Shown: positions 1 through 9,714 of the stretch, piece by piece
How positions within the stretch are numbered: the stretch's first letter is position 1
Layout: every line of letters begins with the position of its first letter
NCBI GenBank assembly: GCA_023627715.1
Contig: JAMAHW010000036.1
Location: forward strand, 1-64,000
Reading direction: 5' to 3'
Source: Periconia sp. R9002
Lineage: Eukaryota; Ascomycota; Dothideomycetes; Pleosporales; Periconiaceae
Length of the DNA stretch: 64,000 bases
Notes under the pieces: generated by a model
What the model was told of the DNA's origin: nothing
The model's input: the letters and a program-made list of their open reading frames with translations, nothing else
The model's database searches: none
Program-made: the position numbers and the translations under genes

Positions 1-76
1 GTGCCACTCATGGTAATTATCAAAACTACACTCACCATGAGTGCCAAGAGTAATTCTGTGAGGCACAGCCGTAACA
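1..76 (+). repeat. Nearly unmutated copy of terminal repeat, with hairpin
   Basis: This copy keeps a balanced base composition while the DNA immediately to its right is RIP-mutated. Positions 5-14 and 34-43 are a perfect 10-nt inverted pair (CACTCATGGT and ACCATGAGTG), so the strand can fold into a hairpin with a 19-nt loop. It is directly repeated at 2587-2662. It may be part of an LTR or terminal repeat continuing to the left of the window. Confidence 0.7.
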
Positions 77-2586
77 ATTACGCTATATAATAGTTTAACT
101 TTTTTTAATATTTTAGTATTTTACTAGTTAAAAGCTTTTTTTATATTAAGTATTTTTATACTAATACTAAATATATTCTCCTTATTTAGTATTATAGTAA
201 CTACGTTTATATTAACGCTATTTATAGTAATAATATATAATAAGCTAAAAGAAGTATATATATTAGAGTAATAAATATAGAAAACGTATATATATAGTAT
301 ATTTAATATAACTATAAAATAATTAAAGTATCTTATTTTAATAGTAAAGTAAACGCTAAGCTTAAAGTAAGCTAAATAAAAGTTTTAAACTATTTCTAGT
401 ATACTAAAAATAATAAACTACTAAGCTACCTATTTAATTTATATAAGTAAAAAAGTTACCTCTATAACTTTTTTATTTAAATATATAGTTTAATATATTA
501 TATATTTAGTAGTTATATTTCTTTTTTTTTACTATTTTATATATATACTTACGTCTATAATTAAAAACCCTTTTTTTATTAGAAATAGTATATAAAAGTA
601 GAGATACCTTTAAAATAATATAAAGAACTTTTTAGCTATAGTAATACTTTAAAAAAACTTTAGATAGAAATAAAACTTTTTTTAAATACTTTTAGGTCCG
701 CTCTTTTATATAAAGTAGTAAATAATTTTATTAGTAAAAGTTATTATACTCTTTATAAAATTATTATATATAAAAAACTATAAAGTTACTATATTTTATT
801 TATAAGAAAAAAGCTAATATTATAAAATAGTAAGAAAGATAGTATTTTAGTTCTTTATCTTATTAGAAATAATTATTTATACGTAAATCTATTATTAATA
901 AACTACTTATATATAATATCTCTCTATATATACTTTAAAATTATATAATTTAGAAAGCCTAACTTTTTAACTACCTAACCTATAAGATATTAACTTTAAT
1001 TTAATACCCCTACTTTCTATATTATATATATAACTTAATACTATAACTATCTTACTTTTTCTATAAATAATGCTAAAAAATAATACTAAATTAATAATAC
1101 TCTATAGTAGTTTTACTTACTTATATCTTTTATATACTAGTATAACTCTATTAGTAATACTATTATATAATAGAGGTTATATAAAGACCCTAGATAGATA
1201 TAAGTAGAATAATAAGTTATCTACTATAATCTATAAGTTAAGCCTATTACTCTATTAAAGTTATATAGAGTATTTATAAATAGAACTAAGATATAGTACT
1301 CTTTATAAAATATTATTCTACTAAAGTATAAAGTTTATAATAATATTAAATAGTTAGTCTCTAACTAGTATACTATAGGGGAGGAATTTCTTATTATAAA
1401 GAGCGTTTAATTACTTATAAAAAATTAGGGTATAGTTCTAAAGTATTATAAAGAGCTAAATTAGTAGACTATATACGCTAAACTTTATTACTAGTATAAA
1501 GTATATATATAATAGGTACTCTACTCTAACTTTACTAATAAGTAGTATTATAGCTTTTTATAAATATCTATATATATTTAGGGTCTCTTATAGCATTCTA
1601 TATATACTTCTAAAAAAATATTATAGTATAGAATAGCTCTTTAACTAGCGTTTAAAAAGTTCTATTAATATAAACTAAATATATATAAAAAGTAGTAAAT
1701 ATATAAGTAGATATTAATAAAGTAGATATAATAAGAGTAAAATTAGAGTATAGTAAAGATTTATTTTAGAAGTACTTTTTATATTATAGTACTAGTAGGT
1801 AAGTAAAAGTATTAAGAGAAACCTATATAATTACCTCCTATTACTAGAATTTATATTAAGAGAAGCAGCTCTAGAATAAATAGCTACTATAATCTTTCTT
1901 TTTCTTAGTTTTAATCTATATATAAAGTATAGTGTACTATTACTATTAGGTAATAATTATAGTAATTATAGCGTATCTATTTATATTTTATAAAGGTTAT
2001 TTTTACTATTAATTTTTATACTTATATATTACGTTTTTATTTATATTTTTTATCTATTTTTAATTTCTATTAGTGTTTCCCTTATAATATATAACTATAC
2101 TTATATAATATAACTATTATAATTTTTTATTATCCTCTCTTTTTCTAGTACTTTATCTCTATTATAAGATTAAGTTATACTAAAGATATTTATACTTAAG
2201 TTATCTATTATTAGAGTCCTACTTAGGCCTTAAAGTAGGATACTAAGTAATACGCAAAAGGAGTAAATAGAAGTATAATATTATAAAATAGTAGTAGAGT
2301 ATATAACTATTAATAAGTATAATATAATAGATTCTAAATAATAGATATTAAAAGTAGGGTAGCTCTTTAGTTAAAAGATTAAATTAACGATAAAGACTAT
2401 CTAAGGAGTATAATATATGCTTACTATATACTAAAAGAATTCCTATACTCTATTACTCTATAGCTCTATAGCTCTATTTATATAAAGATAGTAGAGCGTA
2501 GAGTTATAGAGCTATTACGTAATCTTTTATTACGTATTTATATTATAGTCCGCTTTAGGTCTAAGATCCTAGTCTCTATCTATATA

Positions 2587-2662
2587 ATACTACTTATAGT
2601 TATTATTAAAATTACACTTACTATAAGTGCTAAGAGTAATTCTATAAGGTATAGCTGTAACA
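2587..2662 (+). repeat. RIP-mutated direct repeat of positions 1-76
   Basis: It aligns without gaps to positions 1-76. Nearly every difference is C in the first copy to T here, or G to A; I count one clear transversion. The hairpin arms are largely kept. The spacing of about 2.6 kb would suit a small or deleted element flanked by direct repeats. Confidence 0.7.
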
Positions 2663-3232
2663 TCTATACTATTTATACTTTAGAGTATATTATTAGCTTT
2701 TATTATTTTATTATATTTCTTATTTATATTTACTTTATAGCTTATATTTACTACGCGTTTTCTCTATATATTATATTTTATATTAGGTAGCTTACGCTAT
2801 TTATAATAGCCTTTTATTTTATTCTATTATATAAGAAATATTTTAAAATTACGTTTTATAGCTAGGTTTTACCTTTACTAGCTAATTTTAACCTATGCAA
2901 AATTAGATTTTATATAGGTTGAAATATTACTTTCCCCCTTAGAAGGTTACATTTACCTTAATCCATCTATTAGTGATGGTATTGATTACATTACATGGCA
3001 TTACGTTACCTACACACTTGCATGACACATGTTTTGGTACACGCGTACGCTTGGCTTACAGCATCGATTGATGGCCCAAGGTGGCTCGTGCGTGCGACGG
3101 CGGCAAGCGTAGCCGACAAAGTTCTGGCACGGTAGGTAGGTAGGTAGGTAGGTATCTGTTGGTGCATCAAATGAACCCTCACCCATTCCGTGCACCTCCA
3201 TCACCAAGACCACACCCATAAAAAAACCTACC
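2663..3232. other. Junction of A/T-rich block and gene-bearing DNA
   Basis: The A/T-rich sequence continues to about 2,940 and then gives way to ordinary composition. The stretch ends in the promoter of the prefoldin gene and carries a GGTA tandem repeat at 3131-3154. I see no gene in it. Confidence 0.6.
3131..3154 (+). repeat. (GGTA)n microsatellite
   Basis: Six consecutive GGTA units lie about 80 nt upstream of the prefoldin start codon. Shorter GGTA/TACC runs recur in other intergenic regions of this window. Confidence 0.9.
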
Positions 3233-3762
3233 ATGTCGATACCCAATGAGGCGTTGCAAAAGGTTCGTGGCTGCCGTTTCTTTTGTCCATGCTGCCCAGG
3301 GCAGATTTTGTTTCAGCCATGAAGAAGGGGAGCCAACTAATACTGATTGTGGGCGGTTACAGATTCTCCAAGAAATCGGGCAGAAGAAGGCATTTGCCGA
3401 ACAGCAACTCCTGATCGTCAAGCAACAAAAAGTCAGCAACACGCGGGAGAGTCGCCTTATCCAGTTGACGGAAAGCGAGGTGGATTCTTTACCCAGAGAC
3501 ACCAAGGTCTACGAGGGTGTGGGCAAGATGTGCGTTTTTCTCATCATGGGTGAGGTGAAAAGAAAAAAGCTAATCAGGGACTGCTGGATGGTGTAGGTTC
3601 GTTTGCACGCCCATTCCCGAGGTCAAGAAGAGGCTAGCGAGTGAAGGCGACAAGCTCAAGACTGACCTGGTGAGCCTGGAGAAGAAGGAGGACTATTTGG
3701 AGAAGACGTATCAAAACAGCAAGAGCAGCCTGGAGCAGGTGCTGAAGGCCGGTGGGGGTTGA
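3233..3762 (+). CDS. PFD1: Prefoldin subunit 1
   Basis: Exons 3233-3262, 3363-3529 and 3597-3762 give a protein of 120 residues, the usual length for this family. Prefoldin is the cytosolic hexameric chaperone that hands unfolded actin and tubulin to the chaperonin CCT; subunit 1 is one of its beta-type subunits. The start MSIPNEALQK, the segment VYEGVGKMFV and the following PEVKKRL are typical of Pfd1, and both ends are predicted coiled-coil helices. The first exon encodes only ten residues. Intron 1 (100 nt) follows codon 10. Intron 2 (67 nt, GTGCGT donor, TAG acceptor) splits the ATG codon of GKM. A longer frame that reads through both introns starts at 3246 but loses the conserved N- and C-termini, so I rejected it. 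Confidence 0.93.
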
Positions 3763-4565
3763 TGTTGATTGATGCGAGCGAGAGCTTGGGCTGGAAAGAG
3801 GGGTTCAAGATGGACGAGGAGAGGCTTGTATCTACAGTACCTACCCGAGGACCTATGTATGCATGTAGGTATCAATGATACATATGTACCTAGGTATGGA
3901 GTGAAAGGTGTTCCCGTGCTGGTTCTAGTGTGAAACCGTTTCGGGCGGGAAGCGAGGTACTTAGCTAGCGTACATCCCATACCTAAACACTGGTAGGTTA
4001 TGTAGGTACGTACATAATGTACGTGTAAGTATGTATGTCGCTATACGGCACATGTCGAGGGCGCCGGCGGCTAATCAAACAAAAATTGGCAGCACCGGGT
4101 ACATGTAGGACCACACGATCAGCTCATGCCACCGCACCTTGTTTCTGGTTGCCGCCTGAGCTGGTGGAACTGAACTAACTGGCCAGCTGCACCATCCCTC
4201 ATCCCTCACCAGTCATCAAGGCTGGATGACGCTGCTGACCCCGGGCTCTGCTTTGGCCCCCAAACCACCTACGAGGTAGCTATTACTGGACTGACCTGAC
4301 TGACTGACGACTTGACGGACTGACTGATTTCTTCTCTCCTTCCCTCGTCTTCTCCCGTCTTCCCCCATCTTCTTCCTTTGCTCCTTTTGCTCCTCTTGTG
4401 CCCGTGTTTGCTCCTCTTTACCTGTCTGCGCTGGGCAAACATCGCTCCCCGCTTTGCTACTCTAGCCACCTCACCTGCACAAACCTCAGCTTCACCCCGC
4501 CATTTCCCCTGCTCGCTTCAAGCGCACGCCCCCGCCCTGCTCCCTCTCCATAACCTCCAGTCCCT
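3763..4565. other. Intergenic, promoter of coiled-coil gene
   Basis: No gene seen. The region holds a TACCTAGGTA palindrome at 3887-3896, further TAGGTA-type repeats to about 4,010, a run of GACT repeats near 4287-4325, and a pyrimidine-rich tract from about 4,330 to 4,400 that probably belongs to the promoter or 5' UTR of the next gene. Confidence 0.5.
3887..3896. repeat. TACCTAGGTA palindrome, copy 1
   Basis: A perfect 10-nt palindrome, 125 nt after the PFD1 stop and 670 nt before the next start codon. It is one of five identical copies in the window. Confidence 0.9.
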
Positions 4566-6183
4566 ATGCCGTCCCCTACTCACTGGGATGAATATGACGA
4601 GGATGATGAGTGGTACGCCCGTGGGGTTCGCCATGTCAGTGGAGGAGCGCCCCCGCTCCCTGCTCGAAGAGCCCGTGATGATTTTCTCAATCCCCTCAAT
4701 CATGTACACTACAGCCATCACCGCTCCCGCTCTCAAGGGAATTCCCCGCAGCCCAATGTGACCATCTACAACACCACCCGCATGGACAACGACCAAAACC
4801 CAAATATCCGTACCGAGCAAAAGAGTCCCGCCTTGAGCCCTCGAGGCCGTTCTCGCAGGGTCCCTGGAGGCTGGGATTTGGACGACGAAATCGAGGACCG
4901 GGTTCGGAAAGAAGTCAGAAGGACCCGATCCCGATCCCGATCTTCCCCTCACGTACACCACCATCTCGATGATGTACACGCCAGTGAACTGGAACGGTAC
5001 AAACTGGAGCAAGCCAACTTACGCTTGAGGGAAGCAGAAGAGAGGTTCGAGACCGAGAGACGAGAAGAGCTCATCAAACGGAGAATGGAGCTCAAATATC
5101 TCAAGGACAGGCATGAGCGCGACGAGGAAGAGGCCCGCATCAAGCAAGAGGAAGACCGTATGAAGAAGGAATGGGAGTTGAAATTGAGCCACGAAGAACG
5201 CAAAAGGCTGGATCGTGAAAGGGCACAGTCTGCTGAGCGCAAACGCATCATCGCCGAGGAAAACGCAAAGAGAGATAAAGAAGAGTGGGAGCGGGAAAGG
5301 CGCGCACTGGAGGCCGAAGAGGAGCGCAAGAGGATCATCATGGAGAGCGAGGCCAAGAGGGCGAAAGCCGAGCGTGAAGCCAAGGAGGCACGCCAGCGAG
5401 CCGTAGACGAGTTCAACAAGGAACAAGCCGAAAAGGAGCGCAAAGCCAAAGAAGAACGCGAGCGTATCGTAGCCGAGTACGAGGCAAAGAAGGTTGCCGA
5501 TGCGACCAAAGCCAAAGAAGAACGCGAAAGACTGATTTTTCAGCTCAAGATGGAGGAAGATGAGCGGAAGGAGAAGGAGAAGGCAGAGTGGGAGCGTTTT
5601 GTGCTCAAGCAGAAGCAAAAAGAACAGGAAGAAAAGGAAGAAAAGGAGAAGAGAGACAAGCAGATCGAGGAAGAAATGCGTCAACGACTGGCACATTTTG
5701 GTTTTCAGGAGAACCAGATTCAGGCTATGATCCGACCAGAGGAAGCCAAAAAACTCCAGCAAGGCCAATCCCCCGCTAATCCGTTACGGTTGGGACATCA
5801 GCCGACGTATGTCAAGGTGCACAAGGAGCATCTAGCTATTGACACTTTGGTGTATTACGACATACCGTATGAGATTGATAGAGTACGTCTTCCAGCCCTA
5901 TCGTAAACGGCCTATCCAGCCCTCAAAACTAACCTCTAAACAGACCAACCCTGATTACATTGTTATTCTTCAGGAAATGGATCCCAAAGACACAGAAGTC
6001 CTTTTCGAACATACCCGTCGCCTTCGCACCCGCACCGGAACTCGTCTCCTCATCGAAGAGCGCCACGATCATCACAACAAGCCCGAATACGCCTGGGTGC
6101 GGAAAAGGAGACCCTCTCGATCAACTTCTCGTCGTCGAAGTTCGCCAAAGAGGGTTGTCGGAATCAAGGAAATGTTCTATTGA
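4566..6183 (+). CDS. Arg/Glu-rich coiled-coil protein, function unknown
   Basis: Exons 4566-5882 and 5944-6183 encode 518 residues; the 61-nt intron (GTACGT donor, CTAAC branch, CAG acceptor) is in phase 0 after YEIDR. Residues 1-30 are acidic and Trp-rich, residues 90-125 contain SR/RS dipeptides, and residues about 138-390 form one continuous charged coiled coil of E, K and R. The C-terminal 110 residues look folded (a segment around VYYDIPYEIDR, then YAWVRKRRPSRS) and the protein ends in a basic SR-rich tail. The coiled coil makes similarity to myosin-, MAP7- or caldesmon-like proteins uninformative. The composition suggests a scaffold, possibly nuclear, but nothing supports a specific function. 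The long antisense frames here only mirror the repetitive codons. Confidence 0.85.
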
Positions 6184-6694
6184 GGAAACTGTCAGTCGCT
6201 ATGGAACAGCGAGCCGTGAAGTATACAGATTAATCAATTTGAGCGCGGTAACAGTAGTGGCAGCCATGACCATAGCCATGGCGGGATTTTGCGGTGATTT
6301 TTCTGTTGCGTGATTTTCTTGTTTGGACCTTCGTACCTTTGGTTTTCTTTGTATCTAGAATCGTTTTGCGAAACAGATAGCAGCCCAAATGACATTGACG
6401 TTTCCACACCATGTTCGCGAAGTACTACATACATATACATACATAAGTACCTACTTAGTTTGTAGGTAGCACTTGAGGTCTACATATGTATGCGGCACGT
6501 GCGTCGAGGATACGTGAGTACCTATGTACATACCTAGGTAGGGTCTTGTCTACGGCTCGCTGCCGATGTGCCTCGGCTTCTAAGTGTCAAGGCGTACCCG
6601 CAATTCCGACCGCACCTGACTCTCTTGCTTTCCACATCAACACCACTTGGAATCAGTTTCTTGTTTTTATCTTCGTCAATTTGCAGGAGACACA
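6184..6694. other. Intergenic, PEX20 promoter
   Basis: No gene seen. It holds repeated ACATA/TACATA steps at 6424-6450 and a TACCTAGGTA palindrome at 6531-6540. Confidence 0.5.
6531..6540. repeat. TACCTAGGTA palindrome, copy 2
   Basis: A perfect palindrome starting 164 nt upstream of the PEX20 start codon, the same distance as copy 3 from its gene. Confidence 0.9.
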
Positions 6695-8448
6695 ATGACG
6701 GACGCTCTTTGTGGTCCTTCAAATGCTCTCCAGCGCTTTCAAAAGCATACCTCTGCGGATCGGACGCTACAACAGGATCGCCTCATCGGAGGGCATGCGC
6801 CCTCGCAGGTGCGTGTGACCAAAGCACATATACAACCTGTTCGACCGAACATGTATACTGACTTTTTTGCCCCCGTGTGCTATAGGGCTTTCGATCGTCT
6901 TCGGGCCCCCCGGCCTCTTTAGATGCCGAATTCGACGCATTTCAGGCTGGCCGGGCCATACCGTTGCCGCAGCACTCGCGCGGCTTCCCCCAACTCCCTC
7001 CTTCGCAGTTGGCCCATCTCCAACCACAGATCGCACAGTCTGATTGGGCCTCCGACTTCCAGCGTCTGAATATTGCCTCGACGCAGACAACACCTGTTAT
7101 GCAGCAGCATCGTCCACCCGTATCGAACCCGCCGCCACAGTGGCACCAAGACTTCATGGAGCAGCAAGCGACTTCCATGCAAGCATCGACACTTCAACAA
7201 CAGCAGCAGCAAAATACCTTTTCCGGAATTCGATCCGGTATGGGTGGCTTTGCCCAGTCCGGTTTTCAGCCTGGTCTGGCTTTCGCCAGTCTGAATATGA
7301 ATGGGAACTTCAGCCCGGCGACGAACGTATCGACGGGCGTTACACAAGGCAAACAGAAAGTCCCCGAACAGGCACCGCAATTCGACGAGGCTGCGTTTGA
7401 GGAGGCCTTTGCACAGGCTCAGCGGGATATGACTGAGGAGGACCATCCAAGTCGAATGAATGATGTGGAGAAGCTTCATCGATCAGCGAAGGCGCAAGCG
7501 GTAGAAGATGAGGAGCTTGAAGAGCCAATCCTACAGCGTCTTCGAGAGCAACGACCCGGTAAGTTGGTTGTTGGTTATTCGGACTACTTTGACTGACTTC
7601 ATTTCACAGGTGTGTATGCGGCATTCAGGATACGAAACGCTATTGACACTGGGGAAATCGCTGAAACGGAGAGATACTTTGATTTTATGGAGAACTTGGA
7701 GGAGAGAAGCACCTTGATTCAAGATGCCTCCGAGGGTCAGTGGATCGTGGATACTTTGCGAAAAGTAGCTTCTCGAGGGTATTCACCACGATCCACGATG
7801 CGGGCCGAACATCTCGTTAAAGCTGTCAACGAACGACTCATGTCCACGTATCCATTACATTCATCAGCAGTTTCTATGAACTCGGACGACATATGGAGGC
7901 AATTAGAGGCCATAGGATATACTAGGAGTCCGGCGCCTGGACAAACTGGACAACGACCTGAAACTCCCAAACAAGAATCCGCTCCGCTCTCTCGTACCAA
8001 TGACGAAATGGCCGAGACGGCAGGGCAACTATTGGAACGTGTTGCGGATAATAAGAGCTCCAAATTTCAAAACAGTCAGTTCTTAGAGCTGATGAGGCGA
8101 CTCAGAGACAGAGAAGTGCGCGTTGAGGGAGATAAAATGGTTGAAGTGGGTGAAGTATCTACTTCACTTTCCGCCCCTTTTCAGCACGCATCATCAACAC
8201 AGTCAATATCTTCGTCAGCATCAGCGATAACAAACATTCCACCAGTAGACCCCCACATTCTCAATCATGCTGCCACTGATTTCGCCATGCCTGTTTCTTC
8301 AACTCCGGAAGACAACCCCGAGTACGGCTCTACTCCTGACCAAACAGACTATATGCCCATTTTTGACGAGATCACAGGTCAATTCAACCACTACAACACT
8401 AAAGCTACGTACCATAAAACAAGAGGGACATTCTTACATGGAACTTAA
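6695..8448 (+). CDS. PEX20: Peroxin 20, PTS2 co-receptor
   Basis: Exons 6695-6808, 6886-7558 and 7610-8448 encode 541 residues. Pex20 binds the receptor Pex7 and carries PTS2 cargo to the peroxisomal docking complex; it replaces yeast Pex18/Pex21 in filamentous fungi. The start MTDALCGPSNALQRFQKH has the conserved Cys (residue 6) whose counterpart in studied yeasts is ubiquitinated for receptor recycling. Trp-based docking motifs appear at about W92 (WASDF) and W124 (WHQDF). Residues about 407-435 (KFQNSQFLELMRRLRDREV) match the Pex7-binding block shared with Pex18/Pex21. A Gln run sits near residue 145. Intron 1 is 77 nt and intron 2 is 50 nt. Pex5 was considered, but there are no TPR repeats. 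Confidence 0.93.
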
Positions 8449-9030
8449 CCAGCAAGAGAAAAATTGTATCACAGTCTACGGACGGAATCGAGAATTGGGA
8501 AAAGATGGTATTCAAGGCCTAACGAGGAACGGTCTGACCCCTCACATAGAGGAGTTTTTACATCATCTTTGAGATATAACGGTATGCACAAACTCACTGG
8601 CAATGATACCACAGCAAGCCGACATCATCACTCGGCTACTCGGCTCAAAAGACAGAAATTGTATGCCATAAACTCTAGAGGAGGGGGAGGGGGACAGGTG
8701 GAAATGGAACCATTCAACCTTGCATGGCCTTTCATCCCGCCCCAAGCACGATACTTAGGCAGAAACAGAGACTGAGGCACGATTTACGATTCACGACCAC
8801 TTCTTGCACCGAAAATCCAAATACAAGCCCGGCGTCTATGTACCATAGCGAGTCCCCCATTGGCAAGGTCACTTATAGACATGTACGCAGGTGGGAGGTT
8901 GTTTTCTTGGAATCATGGCACTAAGGTCACCAGTCATGGGGCTGATGCTGTTGAATTTAGATTTGTACAGTACATTCGTCTTTGAAAGCCATCTCGCAAT
9001 TCGAGGCATCCCAATAGTCCGATTGACAAC
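8449..9030. other. Convergent intergenic region
   Basis: It lies between the 3' ends of PEX20 and the zinc-cluster gene. A short G-rich run at 8680-8697 is the only visible feature; no gene or RNA is supported. Confidence 0.5.
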
Positions 9031-9714
9031 TCAGATCCCTACATAAGCCACTTGATCGAAACCGTCGGAAACATTATCAAGATCGTGGTCCATATCACTT
9101 CTCCACATGATCGTATCACTAGAGAATTCAGAATTTAAGGACGAATAGGATAAAAGATGAATACCACTGGGGTTGTCGACAAGTGAGAATTCGAAGTGAT
9201 ATAGTGGAGTGGGGTATGTAGGAACCTCAGAGGGTGTGTTCTGGTCGGCTGCAGTCGTGATATAGGTGCTATAAAAGGAGGTTGTCAACCTATCATCCGT
9301 AGGTAAAATCGTTGTTGTTGTTGCTGGTGGTAGAGGCGGTGTTAATATCTCTTGTAAAGCACTGCACTGTCCAGGAATCGTGTTTGATGTTTCCAAAGAG
9401 CAATGCTTTGCCCGTGACGATTGTTTCTCCCGTTCATTAGAGCCCAGATCTGGTTTCCTCTTAGTGTTAAGTCCCGCTTCAGCTCTACGAGCTTCCCGTG
9501 CTTATACAATACCAAGTTGGAAGTTGATCGTCCGTTGATGCCGTTTCCATTCCATCTTGCTCCTTTCTCTTTTCTTGCTCCTTACGTACTGGCAGCAAGC
9601 ACGATTCATTACACATCTCCTACACCCCGGCTTAGCACCGTCGCATTTAACTTTCCGCTCTCGGCATCTAGCGCATGCGATGTGTCTTGATTCTCTTTTC
9701 GATGACAAGTCCAT
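9031..9714 (-). CDS. Small Zn(II)2Cys6 zinc-cluster protein, possibly disrupted
   Basis: The N-terminus has the complete fungal zinc cluster, six Cys in CxxCRxRKVKCD-x6-CxxC-x6-C spacing, so it is likely a nuclear DNA-binding regulator. Read straight through, the frame meets TAA at 9504-9502. The same frame continues open to 9031, with no other stop. A 126-nt intron (9585-9460) with a good GTAAGG donor, a CTTAAC-like branch site and an AAG acceptor would remove the stop without changing frame and give 171 residues. Otherwise this is a truncated gene in which CAA may have become TAA. No fungal TF middle homology region follows, so the protein is short for its family. Ser/Thr-rich sequence fills the C-terminal half. 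Confidence 0.6.

Larger units (their letters stand above)
1..2940. repeat. RIP-degraded A/T-rich repeat block
   Basis: The block is overwhelmingly A and T, with TA steps everywhere, no long reading frame on either strand, and a sharp change to ordinary composition at about 2,900-2,950. Repeat-induced point mutation in Pezizomycotina leaves this picture by turning C into T and G into A in duplicated DNA. A 76-nt sequence occurs at both ends (1-76 and 2587-2662) and the inner copy differs almost only by such transitions, which supports RIP directly. The parent was probably a transposable element, perhaps an LTR retroelement, but no transposase or polymerase motif survives and the left end lies outside the window. 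Confidence 0.85.

Noticed and set aside
1..2940. Mitochondrial DNA insertion as the source of the A/T-rich block
   Set aside because: The transition-only differences between the two 76-nt copies point to RIP, and no mitochondrial gene fragment is visible.
4518..5768. Long antisense frames opposite the coiled-coil gene
   Set aside because: They mirror repetitive Glu/Lys/Arg codons as Leu/Phe/Ser runs and have no motif or splice logic.
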